A DNA stretch of 64,000 nt from Rahnella laticis (GTDB lineage Bacteria > Pseudomonadota > Gammaproteobacteria > Enterobacterales > Enterobacteriaceae): assembly GCF_015644585.1 (NCBI RefSeq), contig NZ_JADOBI010000010.1, positions 62,001 to 126,000 on the forward strand, in the 5' to 3' direction. The translations under genes and the position numbers were made by a program. This document shows positions 51,516 to 61,386 of this stretch, in pieces; the first letter of the stretch is position 1, and every line of letters starts with the position of its first letter. Below the pieces are notes generated by a model. It worked only from the letters and a program-made list of their open reading frames with translations, was not told the DNA's origin and did not search any database.

Positions 51516-52877
51516 ATGAGTGACGAAACACACACCATCAAACTGGGCGACGACCCGCGCTTCCTTCCAGAATTCAGTGCCATTCGTGAGGAGATCAATA
51601 AATCCAACCACCCTTCCCAACCGGAGGTTAACTGGCGGCTGATCGAATCCGTGGCCCTGACATTGTTCAAAACCAACGGCGTCGATTTGCACACGGCAAC
51701 CTACTACACGCTGGCGCGAACGAAAATTAACGGATTGTCGGGATTTTGCGAAGGTTGCGAACTGCTGGCCGGTTTGATCACCGCCGAATGGGAGCGTTTT
51801 TGGCCGCAAAACTATCAGGCACGTACAGATATGCTGGAATGGTTCAATACCCGAATCGGCAATATTCTGCGTAAAAACCCTTCCCTGGCACTCGGTGATG
51901 CCCCGTTACTGTACCGCACCGAACGCACGTTACAGCTCATCTGCGACAAACTCCAGCAGGTAGAGCTCAAGCGCGTTCCGCGAGTTGAAAATCTGCTCTA
52001 TTTTATGCAGAACATCCGTAAACGCACTGAAGCAGAACAACAGGCTCACAGTGCTCAGGCTCTGCAATATGCCTCGCCAACATTGGTGTATATGCCAGAA
52101 CCAGCCTCGCATTCAGACCCTGTCTATTCCCCATTGCCCAGCATGGAGCCGGCGAATCAGGCACCAAAAGTTAAAGTATATTTCACGGATTCAGAAAATA
52201 AAAAACGCGCGCCGCGAATGCCGGTCACCTGCGGTTTTCTGGCGGGTATAGCCTGCGCAGCATTGGTCTTCGGAGGATTATGGTGGTGGCAGGTCAATCC
52301 TATACAGCAGCAAATTGCCCTGGTTAACGACACCCCGCAAGGCAGCGCAGCGCTCTGGCTGACATCACCTGAACTGAAAACGTATCCGCTGCGCCTGAGC
52401 CGTTTGCTGAATACGTCACCACTGCAGGCGCTGGAGACCGGAGAGCACCTGACAAAAATGGCCGCCTCCGTCTGGCCCGAAAATGAATTGCAACAACAGG
52501 CGACTGCGCGCTGGCATAACACCCTTAAACTGCGCGCTGACAACAGCCCGACCCTGCGCGGCTATCTTCAGGTTCAGCAAGATCTGCACGAGTTTGCCGC
52601 GCTGTTGCTGCAACGGGAAAAAAGCAAAGAAGGTGTCACACTTTCCTATCTCAAAACCGTCGCCTATCAGGCCGAAACGTTACTGAATCAGGAAATTCCG
52701 GTTGAAGCGTTATTAACCCAGCTCGAAGACGCCAAAAAGCAGAATAAAAATACGCAAACGTTAGAGAAACAAGTAAACGAAAGACTTGACGCTTTATCCA
52801 GTCGTTATCTGCTAATCAAAAATACCGGCATGCCGGATAGTGCGCCTCTAAATAATACACCTAATATTCATGACTAA
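51516..52877 (+). CDS. vasL: VasL-type ImpA-domain membrane protein (second TssA-like protein)
   Basis: The product is 453 residues. The N-terminal ImpA-type domain shows HTIKLGDDPRFLPEFSAIRE and LITAEWERFWPQNYQARTDML. One transmembrane helix lies near residues 240-262 (GFLAGIACAALVFGGLWWW), followed by a periplasmic C-terminal helical region. This is the VasL plan. A related TssA-like protein (TagA) stops and anchors the growing sheath at the far membrane; VasL may act similarly, but that is inference. Confidence 0.84.
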   Translation: MSDETHTIKLGDDPRFLPEFSAIREEINKSNHPSQPEVNWRLIESVALTLFKTNGVDLHTATYYTLARTKINGLSGFCEGCELLAGLITAEWERFWPQNYQARTDMLEWFNTRIGNILRKNPSLALGDAPLLYRTERTLQLICDKLQQVELKRVPRVENLLYFMQNIRKRTEAEQQAHSAQALQYASPTLVYMPEPASHSDPVYSPLPSMEPANQAPKVKVYFTDSENKKRAPRMPVTCGFLAGIACAALVFGGLWWWQVNPIQQQIALVNDTPQGSAALWLTSPELKTYPLRLSRLLNTSPLQALETGEHLTKMAASVWPENELQQQATARWHNTLKLRADNSPTLRGYLQVQQDLHEFAALLLQREKSKEGVTLSYLKTVAYQAETLLNQEIPVEALLTQLEDAKKQNKNTQTLEKQVNERLDALSSRYLLIKNTGMPDSAPLNNTPNIHD

Positions 52878-52894
52878 GATAAAGGAATAACATC

Positions 52895-53374
52895 ATGGCA
52901 AATCTTATTTACTTAACCCTCAACGGCCAAACCCAGGGTCTGATTTCAGCAGGGTGTTCGTCTCTGGATTCAATAGGGAATAAAGCCCAGATCGCGCATT
53001 TGGATCAGATTATGGTTTATGACCTTTCACATGCTATTTCACGAGAAGAAAACGCCAATCACCACCCGGTATTTATCACGAAGCCAATCGATAAATCATC
53101 GCCTTTACTTGGGAAGGCAGTGTCAGAAAATGAAATACTCACATGTGACTTTGATGTTCACAGGATAAATAAATTTGGCATTAACGAGTTATTCTACAAA
53201 GTTAAGTTAACTAAAGCTCGAATTACCAACATTGAAGTAATTTTCCCTAACGTGATACTTAACAGTAATGGCCTGCCTCATGAAACACTAACACTTTCAT
53301 ACGAAACAATCACTTGGGAACATATCACTGCAGGGACGAGTGCCTACAGCCTATGGAATGATAGAGTTCTGTGA
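52895..53374 (+). CDS. Second Hcp-family protein
   Basis: The product is 159 residues with clear Hcp ends, LIYLTLNGQTQGLISAGCSS and ETITWEHITAGTSAYSLW, but a divergent middle (DLSHAISREENANHHPVFIT). It is 13 residues shorter than the Hcp at 32771-33289 and plainly a different paralogue. It starts behind AAGGA, 17 bp after vasL, as the last gene of the rightward operon. Such tail-end Hcp copies often carry a particular small effector within the ring, and the neighbouring DUF4225 gene is the obvious candidate (inference). Confidence 0.86.
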   Translation: MANLIYLTLNGQTQGLISAGCSSLDSIGNKAQIAHLDQIMVYDLSHAISREENANHHPVFITKPIDKSSPLLGKAVSENEILTCDFDVHRINKFGINELFYKVKLTKARITNIEVIFPNVILNSNGLPHETLTLSYETITWEHITAGTSAYSLWNDRVL

Positions 53375-53420
53375 CGTTCAAGGCATCAATTTACCATAGC
53401 AACATGAGATGAATATTGGC

Positions 53421-53456
53421 TGATAGATAGCGCTAAAATATCAACGATATCTATCA
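53421..53456. terminator. AT-rich hairpin between convergent hcp2 and the membrane partner gene
   Basis: TGATAGATA (53421-53429) pairs with TATCTATCA (53448-53456) around an 18-nt loop. It could end the rightward T6SS operon, though the stem is AT-rich and a T-rich stretch comes only about 15 bp later. Confidence 0.35.
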
Positions 53457-53505
53457 ACCATTTCCAATTTTTTCACAGGTACGCAACACGATATAAATAT
53501 TTAAA

Positions 53506-53844
53506 CTACCACCACTTCCACTTCAACGGTCCACTGGCCTTTGGAATTAACGACATATATAAAAAAGAAAAAAGAAAACATGAATACTGCAAGTAAGAGT
53601 ATTCTAGGAAGTCAATTATCTTTGTAAAACCATTTCCATAAATTCCAGCATACAAATATGAAGCAGATATACATAAGTTTATAATTAGTGCAATAATAAA
53701 CAAAGGAGCATTTCTGACAGATAAAGAGAATGATCTAACCCAATAAAGAAAAATCGCGATACAAAATGAAAAAGAAAAATATAATAATATAGGGATATAT
53801 GAAAAAGAATCTATGACGATGTCTCTGGAGTTAGTGATTATCAA
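53506..53844 (-). CDS. Small polytopic membrane protein, probable immunity partner of the DUF4225 protein
   Basis: The product is 112 residues, starting at TTG 53844 behind AGG, 14 bp inside the upstream gene. Three hydrophobic stretches (about residues 12-35, 45-70 and 80-98) predict an inner-membrane protein. No family is recognised. Overlap with the upstream gene and the membrane location suggest that it protects against that protein, and that the target is the membrane or periplasm (inference). The sequence is AT-rich. Confidence 0.55.
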   Translation of the reverse strand: MIITNSRDIVIDSFSYIPILLYFSFSFCIAIFLYWVRSFSLSVRNAPLFIIALIINLCISASYLYAGIYGNGFTKIIDFLEYSYLQYSCFLFSFLYMSLIPKASGPLKWKWW

Positions 53845-54616
53845 AACTGTTACCTACTCTAATTTGTTTGAATTGGCTATAGCTTGAATATATTGTCGCA
53901 CTATCAACCCCTGCCTCTGTCAATAGAGGAATAACCCCCATATCCTGCCAACCATAGATCCAGTCATTATTCATAACGGTCCAGAGCTTCCAAGATTTTT
54001 CGCGAGGTTTGATTATTTTACCCGCAACACCATAAGCTGAAAGTCCAAGGTCAAGAATAGCATATGCATAGTCCCCAACATCTTCTTTTGCACCTGCTGA
54101 AACCGCTATTGTTCTATATCCATCTCTAATCCAGCCGGGCGAATTTTTCCTGAATAATAGGTAGTATCCATTTTCATACATGTTATTAACCCCATGTGTT
54201 ATCAACGGAATACCCCATGTTTTACAACGCATACCCAAAGAAGCAAGACAAACATCAAAACCAGTATATATCTGTGTGCCACCACCTACGAAACCTGCCT
54301 GAGCAAGTAAAACATTTACTTCATTATTTTTCTTTTTTAATTTTACGGCAGCATATTGTTCAACTCTTTGATTTTGTATCTGGCGAGATTGATTTTTAAG
54401 GGAATCAATTTCAGCCTGGATTTTTTGAATTCCTCCAACATTTGTCAAACAATTCGTTTCAACATCATAAAGGACTCGTTCTATAAAATCAGACACCATC
54501 TTTCTGAACTCTAATTTAGAACGATAGCTGGATAAATAATCATATGATAAAAACCTGACTAACTGTGTTAGTTCATCGGATTTTAACTTTAATTGAATCT
54601 TATTACTTTCAATCAT
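53831..54616 (-). CDS. DUF4225-family protein, candidate T6SS antibacterial effector
   Basis: The product is 261 residues from ATG 54616 behind GAGGG. The N-terminal half is charged and helical, with a coiled-coil stretch (about 65-100; QAEIDSLKNQSRQIQNQRVE). The C-terminal half has GFVGGGTQIYTG, THGVNNMYENGYYLL and WIRDGYRTIA, which match my memory of DUF4225 proteins. No signal peptide is seen. It lies next to the second Hcp and overlaps a small membrane protein, the typical layout of an effector-immunity pair. Its biochemical activity is unknown to me. Confidence 0.68.
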   Translation of the reverse strand: MIESNKIQLKLKSDELTQLVRFLSYDYLSSYRSKLEFRKMVSDFIERVLYDVETNCLTNVGGIQKIQAEIDSLKNQSRQIQNQRVEQYAAVKLKKKNNEVNVLLAQAGFVGGGTQIYTGFDVCLASLGMRCKTWGIPLITHGVNNMYENGYYLLFRKNSPGWIRDGYRTIAVSAGAKEDVGDYAYAILDLGLSAYGVAGKIIKPREKSWKLWTVMNNDWIYGWQDMGVIPLLTEAGVDSATIYSSYSQFKQIRVGNSFDNH

Positions 54617-55414
54617 ACATCCCTCTCTAAAATATAAATTGTCAACATGATTTATTTATAACTAAAGATAGTATTTGTTTGTAAATCGGCACATCACCAC
54701 ACGGATAACCTCCTAAATGCCTACCTCAGTTCATCCGGTAACGTGATTACTCCTAATTCGCTTTTCATTTAATGACATCCCTATTATCTAATGATGAGAT
54801 ACCCATAATACGCTCAAATAATTTCTAATTTTTGATCTGCATTAGACTTATGAGAACATAAAAAATAAACTTAGTTAGATATTAGATAGTTAATAATGCA
54901 TACATCAATATCGTGAATGTATTTGATAAATATATTATTAATATTACTTACACATACAGATAATAATCTTTACTCGGTTTAAACAAATAATCTCACCCGT
55001 GAAGTTATCATGCATCAATAAAATTTTAGTTTTTCTACAAAAGAACATTGATGAGTTTAACATCAAGTAATATGATATATTAAAAGTAGAAGTTTCAAGC
55101 CAAGATACATAGCATCCGAGTTAGCATCGGCATAATAAAATTCCATTTTTAGAAAAATTAATGAAGCGAATTATAATCAACATGTTGTATTTTATAAAAC
55201 CTATGATTTATAGTCACAGTCCTGTAGCTAAAAAAAACAACGGTCAGACACTATAGTCTCACTAGTTATACAAACTAATGAGCCCCCTAATCATTGTTGA
55301 CGCGCCTCCACTTAAATGTGCGGAACATCCTTTGGAAGAAGATTAGATAGTTAAACGAACAGAATTAATTTGCATTGTTAAGATAACTAGAACCAATAAC
55401 TGGATCAAATATTC
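54617..55414. other. 798-bp AT-rich region without a recognisable gene
   Basis: Both strands are dense in stop codons and strongly AT-rich. I see no transposase fragment, tRNA or long hairpin. A less AT-rich patch at about 55280-55345 (…TTGACGCGCCTCCACTTAAA…) might be gene debris. It should contain promoters for the leftward DUF4225 gene and the rightward membrane-protein pair. Confidence 0.45.
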
Positions 55415-55981
55415 ATGAAAAACAGATATTCGCAACCAATAATTTTCTTTAGTTTAACAATTTTTCTGTTAAATGTTACGATAATAAATGGTTTGTTTTA
55501 TAACTTAACAGATTTGGTTTTAATTTTCATTAATAAAAAACTTGGAATACTAAGTGAAAGTTACGAAAACCAATATTTGGAAAAAATGGTATATTATGGT
55601 TTTGTAATAGCATTCGTCATACCAACACACATAACAATGATTAAGATAATGACTATCACTAGCATTACTTCGAAATCAAAAAACATCTTTTTTAATAAAA
55701 TAGCCTATTATATTTTAGTTTATTATATAAGCTTTAGTGTTACATATTTTTTAACTTCATCTGTAAACAATTTAATCCCTCTAGATACGCTCGCGAGTTA
55801 TGGCTATGAATACACCCATGACCAATTGGGTTGGTATAACAGCGAACGATATGATTTTAATCCATTCCTAGCTGATGCAATAATCTTAACTTTTACAGTA
55901 ATTCCATTTTCATTTTGTTATTTCATTAGCAAGTCAATAAATGAATTTACCGCGAGGATATCCGATGAAGAAATTAAATAA
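55415..55981 (+). CDS. Polytopic membrane protein of unknown function (pair member 1)
   Basis: The product is 188 residues with four or five hydrophobic segments (about 8-28, 65-85, 95-118 and 150-172) and a positively charged N-terminus. No family or motif is recognised. It is very AT-rich and overlaps the next gene by 17 bp, so the two are likely translated together. It could be a membrane immunity protein or an envelope protein carried with the T6SS island; neither can be chosen from sequence alone. Confidence 0.6.
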   Translation: MKNRYSQPIIFFSLTIFLLNVTIINGLFYNLTDLVLIFINKKLGILSESYENQYLEKMVYYGFVIAFVIPTHITMIKIMTITSITSKSKNIFFNKIAYYILVYYISFSVTYFLTSSVNNLIPLDTLASYGYEYTHDQLGWYNSERYDFNPFLADAIILTFTVIPFSFCYFISKSINEFTARISDEEIK

Positions 55982-56609
55982 AAAAATCATAGGTGAGAAA
56001 TTTTATGAACTTTTAAATTATGCCATCGACATTGACTCAGTTATTAAAAATAATGATATGGAATTACTTGATCGCAAAGTTGAAACAAAATTTACGGATT
56101 ATGTAACTGTTATCTTTTTCCAAAAAAACTTCATGGCGCTTTCCGTCGCTTTGTTTTTGATGATGATTTCATGGTTGTTTGTTCTCTTTACAGCTCTAAA
56201 AGGAATAAATACAAAAGAATCACCAGGACTTTACTATGGTCTATACATGGCATTTGCCATGACGTATGGGTTTATATATATAAGCTCAGTTTTCCTGCTG
56301 GCAAGAGGGATAGTAGCTGGACTAAAACTAATTTACTATACTTTTAATTTTGTTGTAATTATGGCTGGTTTTTTTTCATTATTTTATCTATATAATTTTT
56401 TATGTTCCGAAGCAACCACGGCTTCCGACATTGTTTTTTTCGTTTTTATAACAACACCTCTCTATCCGGCACGGTTAATTTTAAATTCGAAATTAATCAA
56501 AACAGCATTAGAGTGGACCATCAATGAACGCGCCAGGAAAGCTTACTTGAAACTATTTATCGATAACTATCAAAGCCCCAGAAAAAAAAGAAAGCTCAGG
56601 GTTGGGTAA
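55965..56609 (+). CDS. Polytopic membrane protein of unknown function (pair member 2)
   Basis: The product is 214 residues from ATG 55965, which has GAGG upstream and lies inside the previous gene. A cytoplasmic N-terminal section (1-50) is followed by about four hydrophobic segments (62-84, 96-118, 125-150, 155-175) and a basic tail (SPRKKRKLRVG). It shares composition with the preceding gene but no evident sequence similarity. Function is not recognised. Confidence 0.6.
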   Translation: MKKLNKKIIGEKFYELLNYAIDIDSVIKNNDMELLDRKVETKFTDYVTVIFFQKNFMALSVALFLMMISWLFVLFTALKGINTKESPGLYYGLYMAFAMTYGFIYISSVFLLARGIVAGLKLIYYTFNFVVIMAGFFSLFYLYNFLCSEATTASDIVFFVFITTPLYPARLILNSKLIKTALEWTINERARKAYLKLFIDNYQSPRKKRKLRVG

Positions 56610-56740
56610 ATATAATATCTTGAAATCATCTATAAAAAACGCTTTGCCTTTAATTATGAACTTTATCATTTACCTACAGGTTAGCATTAGATAATTTCAA
56701 TATTAAAATATTTTTATGAATTTTATTAATGGAAAACAAA

Positions 56741-57097
56741 ATGACATTTAAACTCTCGGCGATGATTTTTACTACTGCTGTTGTTACCTCATTCTATTCA
56801 CAGGCAGATGAAATGCAGGATCCTTCCATTTTACTGGTCAAAAAAACTGTTGAGCACGAGAATTTGGTCTCTGATATTCATTGTGTAGATTACTCCCTGA
56901 CGAAAAATATTGAGCAAGGAGTAGATTTGGTAAATATATTAGAGAAACATGGCGGAAAATGTGGGGGTGATCCACAAGCTCAGCATCGTATATTTAGTGT
57001 TTATGTTGATCAAAAAACTCATGAAATGGCTAGTGACAAAGATGATATGTCTGGGGACGGTAATCTTACCCACCTATTACCAACCATTCAGAAATAA
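56741..57097 (+). CDS. Small secreted or periplasmic protein of unknown function
   Basis: The product is 118 residues from ATG 56741 (GGAA seven nt upstream); an ATG at 56729 without a ribosome site would add four. A Sec signal peptide (FKLSAMIFTTAVVTSFYSQA) is followed by a mature part with two cysteines (IHCVDYSL and GGKCGGDPQ), which could form a disulfide. The family is not recognised. It may be a periplasmic immunity protein or an ordinary envelope protein. It is the last accessory gene before rraB, with a shared bidirectional terminator. Confidence 0.6.
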   Translation: MTFKLSAMIFTTAVVTSFYSQADEMQDPSILLVKKTVEHENLVSDIHCVDYSLTKNIEQGVDLVNILEKHGGKCGGDPQAQHRIFSVYVDQKTHEMASDKDDMSGDGNLTHLLPTIQK

Positions 57098-57106
57098 TTA
57101 TCCATA

Positions 57107-57135
57107 AAAAAGGCCGCCGTCTCCGGCAGCCTTTT
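57107..57135. terminator. Bidirectional terminator between the secreted-protein gene and rraB
   Basis: AAAAGGCCGCCG and CGGCAGCCTTTT pair with one mismatch around a short loop, with A- and T-runs on both sides. Confidence 0.85.
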
Positions 57136-57162
57136 GTCTAAGATTCAATATTTACGAATCGA

Positions 57163-57588
57163 TTAATGACGCTTCCCGTCATCATCTTCATCGACGAAAT
57201 CTTCGTCTTCGCCTTCCTCACCTTCTTCGTCGTCATCGCCTTCGAAGTAAGTGCCCCAGCCGTCATAATTGACGCCGTTGGCTTCGGCCAGATTCATCAG
57301 TTGTTCAACCTGAGCGTCGATCAGTTCCGCTTTCAGCGCGATTTCGCTGATTACGTCAAAACACATCAGTACAGAACCGTCTTCGACTTCTAACTCTTCA
57401 GGGTCGGTGACTTCATAACCCAGCTTGAAAGCCTCAACCGCCGCTTTCTCCAGAACTTCGAACTTCTCTGAAGATAAGTGATGTTCAATGGTGTAAAGCG
57501 CGTCAGGATCGCTGCCATCGTCCAGCAGCTCTTCGATGATTAAGCGAGTCTCTTCACGTTGTTCGTCCAGCAATTCACGGTTTGCCAT
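57163..57588 (-). CDS. rraB: RraB, regulator of RNase E activity
   Basis: The product is 141 residues and closely matches E. coli Rra[41 protein letters not shown] and the acidic tail [11 protein letters not shown]. RraB binds the C-terminal scaffold of RNase E and changes which transcripts the degradosome cleaves. It is divergent from argI, as in E. coli. Confidence 0.96.
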   Translation of the reverse strand: MANRELLDEQREETRLIIEELLDDGSDPDALYTIEHHLSSEKFEVLEKAAVEAFKLGYEVTDPEELEVEDGSVLMCFDVISEIALKAELIDAQVEQLMNLAEANGVNYDGWGTYFEGDDDEEGEEGEDEDFVDEDDDGKRH

Positions 57589-57686
57589 ATCTCAGTCCTC
57601 AATCAATGTGACGTTTGACCGCTATTTTCACACACCACAGGGCGCGCCTCCACTATAAACGACAAAGTTTTTGCTTCGGGGTTGTA

Positions 57687-57725
57687 ATTGCATATTCATA
57701 CAGTTAAATTGAATTTAAATTCAAT
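57687..57725 (+). promoter_or_regulatory. Two tandem ARG boxes of argI
   Basis: A perfect 18-bp palindrome ATTGAATTTAAATTCAAT (57708-57725) matches the ArgR consensus. A second box at 57687-57704 keeps the TG-AT....AT-CA pattern. They are 3 bp apart, the canonical ArgR hexamer operator. The pair lies 31-70 bp before the argI start, so arginine-bound ArgR should block transcription. Confidence 0.92.
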
Positions 57726-57756
57726 CCGAAATGCTAACGCGCTATGGAGCGACATC

Positions 57757-58764
57757 ATGAGTTTGTTGAGTAAACGTCATTTTCTCAGGTTACTGGATTT
57801 TACCCCGTCAGAGATTTCGTCCCTGCTGAAACTCTCCGCAGAATTAAAAGCCGCTAAGAAAAACGGCACCGAGAAGGCCAGCCTGCAAGGCAAAAACATC
57901 GCGCTCATCTTCGAAAAAGACTCAACACGCACCCGATGCTCTTTCGAAGTTGCCGCATACGATCAGGGGGCGAAAGTCACCTACCTTGGCCCAAGCGGCA
58001 GCCAGATTGGCCATAAAGAATCCATGAAAGATACCGCCCGTGTGCTTGGCCGGATGTATGACGGTATTCAGTATCGTGGTTACGGTCAGGATAAAGTAGA
58101 AATACTGGCACAATATGCCGGTGTCCCGGTCTGGAACGGTCTGACCAACGAATTCCATCCAACCCAGTTGCTGGCGGATTTGCTCACTATGCAGGAGCAT
58201 CTGCCGGGTAAACCACTGAAAGGTATGCGTCTGGCCTATCTGGGCGATACCCGTAATAACATGGGGAACTCGCTACTGGAGGCGGCGGCGTTGTGCGGGC
58301 TGGATTTGCGCCTGGTTGCACCTTCCGCCTGCTGGCCGGAAGCCGGACTGGTCGCCACCTGTGAACATCTGGCAAAAGAAAATGGCGGCAGCATAACGTT
58401 GACTGAAGATATCGCGACCGGCGTGAAGGATGCCGATTTTCTTTATACCGACGTTTGGGTCTCAATGGGCGAACCGAAAGAAGCCTGGAAAGAGCGTATT
58501 AATCTGCTGCGTCCGTATCAGGTTAACAGCGCAATGCTGGCGCTGACCGGCAATCCGAAGGTGAAGTTCCTGCATTGTCTGCCTGCGTTTCACGATGACC
58601 AGACCACACTCGGCAAGCAAATGGCGGAAGAATATGGCCTGCACGGCGGCATGGAAGTCACCGATGAAGTGTTCGAATCAAGCCACAGCGTGGTCTTCGA
58701 TCAGGCTGAAAACCGTCTGCACACCATCAAAGCCGTGATGGTCGCCACCCTCGGCAACGTCTGA
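57757..58764 (+). CDS. argI: Ornithine carbamoyltransferase
   Basis: The product is 335 residues from ATG 57757 (GGAG seven nt upstream); an in-frame start at 57688 lies within the ARG boxes and is rejected. The carbamoyl-phosphate site STRTR, the HPTQ motif and the ornithine-binding HCLPAFHD are present. It converts ornithine and carbamoyl phosphate to citrulline in arginine synthesis. I use argI for its position beside rraB, as in E. coli. Confidence 0.97.
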   Translation: MSLLSKRHFLRLLDFTPSEISSLLKLSAELKAAKKNGTEKASLQGKNIALIFEKDSTRTRCSFEVAAYDQGAKVTYLGPSGSQIGHKESMKDTARVLGRMYDGIQYRGYGQDKVEILAQYAGVPVWNGLTNEFHPTQLLADLLTMQEHLPGKPLKGMRLAYLGDTRNNMGNSLLEAAALCGLDLRLVAPSACWPEAGLVATCEHLAKENGGSITLTEDIATGVKDADFLYTDVWVSMGEPKEAWKERINLLRPYQVNSAMLALTGNPKVKFLHCLPAFHDDQTTLGKQMAEEYGLHGGMEVTDEVFESSHSVVFDQAENRLHTIKAVMVATLGNV

Positions 58765-58771
58765 TTTTATC

Positions 58772-58809
58772 CGGCATCATTTTGCGACAAGCCAAAGTGA
58801 TGCCGTTTT
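58772..58809 (+). terminator. Terminator of argI
   Basis: CGGCATCATTTTG pairs with CAAAGTGATGCCG (one G-T wobble) around an 8-nt loop and is followed by TTTT. Confidence 0.88.
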
Positions 58810-58928
58810 ATTCCCCCGGAATCCTCTGCTATATCGCCCTTCCGCTGCCCGCGCCCCGTATTTTCAACTAACCTTTTCAGAGCGCTGTTATTTTTCATAC
58901 AAAAAGAATGCTGTAAGAAGGAACCGCT

Positions 58929-60701
58929 ATGAGCTCAGTTAATCTCGAGTATGTCCTGCGGCTGGAAAGTCTTTTAAGCCGGATTTACCCCAGAGAACAC
59001 ATTGCTGACCTGCTGAAAAAAATCCTGCATCTTGCTGAAAAATGGAATTATGGCAAACACCGCACGACAAGTTGGGTCGATGGAACCAATATTTATCTGA
59101 TCACCTACGGCGACAACATTCGTCACGGTGAGCAACCGCCGCTGGCGACCTTAAACCATTTCGCCAATATCTATCTGCGCGAGATCGTCAGCGATATCCA
59201 CATTCTGCCGATGTATCCCTACAGCTCGGACGACGGTTTTAGCGTTATTGATTACCGCCGGATCGACGAACATCTCGGCGGCTGGTCCGACATTCATCAC
59301 CTTTCGGCTCATTTCAATCTGATGTTCGACTGCGTGATCAACCACATCTCACGATCCAGCGAATGGATGAAGGGCTATCTGCACGACGATCCGTATTACA
59401 AAGATTACTTTATTGCCTCGAATCCCGAGCTGGATTACAGCCGCGTGGTGCGTCCGCGCGCCTCGCCGCTGCTGACGCCATTTATCAAAGCCGACGGCAC
59501 CGAGCTGTATCTGTGGACCACGTTCAGCGAAGATCAGGTGGATATCAATTTCAAAAACCCGCAGGTTCTGCTGGAGAGCATCGACGTACTGTTGCAGTAC
59601 GCGGCCAGCGGCGGGCAATCCATTCGCCTCGACGCCATCGGGTATATCTGGAAGGAAGTGGGCACGCGCTGCATTCATATGCCGCAGGCGCACAATATTA
59701 TTAAAGTCTGGCGCACGATCCTCGACGAAGTGATCCCCGGCACGCGGCTCATTACGGAAACTAACGTACCGCATCACGAAAACATCAGTTATTTCGGTGA
59801 AGGTGATGAAGCGCATATGGTGTATCAGTTTCCGCTGCCGCCGCTGACGCTTCATGCATTTTTACGTCAGGACACCACGACGCTGACCCAGTGGGCACAA
59901 AGCCTGAATGCAGAAGCGCGCTACCCGGACACCACCTATTTCAACTTTCTGGCGAGTCACGACGGCATCGGGCTGCGCCCGACGGAAACCTTTCTCAGCG
60001 ATGATGAACGTAAATACATGGCGCAGGAAACGCTGCGCAAAGAAGGTCGGGTCTCTTATAAAGACAACGGCGATGGCACACATTCGCCGTACGAGCTGAA
60101 TATTAATTACCTGAGCGCGCTGACCGAACCGGGAGATGATGTTGACCTGAAAGCCCGTAAGTTCCTGGCGGCGCAGGCGTTGTTGCTGTCTTTTATCGGC
60201 GTGCCGGCCATTTACATCCACAGCCTGCTCGGAAGCGAGAACGATCTCGACGGTATGCATCAGTCCGGGATCAACCGCCGCATCAACCGTAAAAAGCTGG
60301 AACTGGGCACGCTGGAAGCTGAACTTGAGAAGAAAGACAGCCTGCGTTCCCGCGTGTTCTACGGCTTACAGGAACTGATTAAACACCGCCGCGCGCATCC
60401 GGCATTTTCGCCGCAGGCTGGCCAGCGTGTGTTTGATCTGGGCAAATCGTTATTCGCCATGGAACGTTATGATCCGAAAAGCGAAGATCGGATCACCTGC
60501 GTATTTAACATCAGCGATCATTCCCAAATGCTGAAACTGGCGGTGGAAGGCAAAGATCTGATTGGCGGAGAAGTGTTTAACGGCCAGATGAGGCTCCAGC
60601 CGTGGCAGGTCGTGTGGATCAAACATAAACTCAAAGCGCCAGAACGTCTCGGCAGACTGCGTCGCTGGCGGATGAAATTGTTTAAACGAACAAAGCGTTA
60701 A
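58929..60701 (+). CDS. GH13_18 sugar phosphorylase (YcjM-like)
   Basis: The product is 590 residues from ATG 58929 (AAGGA upstream). The alpha-amylase-type barrel has the nucleophile in SIRLDAIGYIW (Asp235), the acid/base in LITETN (Glu277) and the third carboxylate in ASHDGIG (Asp345). The compact family 13_18 plan fits sucrose, glucosylglycerol and glucosylglycerate phosphorylases, which use phosphate to release alpha-glucose 1-phosphate. It resembles E. coli YcjM (glucosylglycerate phosphorylase), but the acceptor-site residues cannot be assigned by eye. The basic C-terminal tail (LRRWRMKLFKRTKR) is unusual. It stands alone between argI and tabA, without the transporter genes found with ycjM. 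Confidence 0.82.
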   Translation: MSSVNLEYVLRLESLLSRIYPREHIADLLKKILHLAEKWNYGKHRTTSWVDGTNIYLITYGDNIRHGEQPPLATLNHFANIYLREIVSDIHILPMYPYSSDDGFSVIDYRRIDEHLGGWSDIHHLSAHFNLMFDCVINHISRSSEWMKGYLHDDPYYKDYFIASNPELDYSRVVRPRASPLLTPFIKADGTELYLWTTFSEDQVDINFKNPQVLLESIDVLLQYAASGGQSIRLDAIGYIWKEVGTRCIHMPQAHNIIKVWRTILDEVIPGTRLITETNVPHHENISYFGEGDEAHMVYQFPLPPLTLHAFLRQDTTTLTQWAQSLNAEARYPDTTYFNFLASHDGIGLRPTETFLSDDERKYMAQETLRKEGRVSYKDNGDGTHSPYELNINYLSALTEPGDDVDLKARKFLAAQALLLSFIGVPAIYIHSLLGSENDLDGMHQSGINRRINRKKLELGTLEAELEKKDSLRSRVFYGLQELIKHRRAHPAFSPQAGQRVFDLGKSLFAMERYDPKSEDRITCVFNISDHSQMLKLAVEGKDLIGGEVFNGQMRLQPWQVVWIKHKLKAPERLGRLRRWRMKLFKRTKR

Positions 60702-60713
60702 GCAGACGAAGCC

Positions 60714-61235
<522 letters not shown>

Positions 61236-61333
61236 TCATAATGCACTCTGATGTCCCGCCATTTGATCCAGTTAACAGTTTTGGTCTCCGGATGTGTCTG
61301 TAGCCAACCGTTTGCTTTCGTCTATTTTTCCGC

Positions 61334-61361
61334 TTGATGTCACCGGTGACGCGCGTATAAT
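61334..61361 (+). promoter_or_regulatory. Sigma-70 promoter of pyrLBI
   Basis: TTGATG (61334-61339) and a perfect TATAAT (61356-61361) are spaced by 16 bp, followed by an initially transcribed region near 61368-61372 (ACAATTT), similar in character to the pyrBI start where UTP-dependent reiterative initiation acts in E. coli. Confidence 0.8.
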
Positions 61362-61386
61362 GCGCCACAATTTGCCGGGAGAACCT

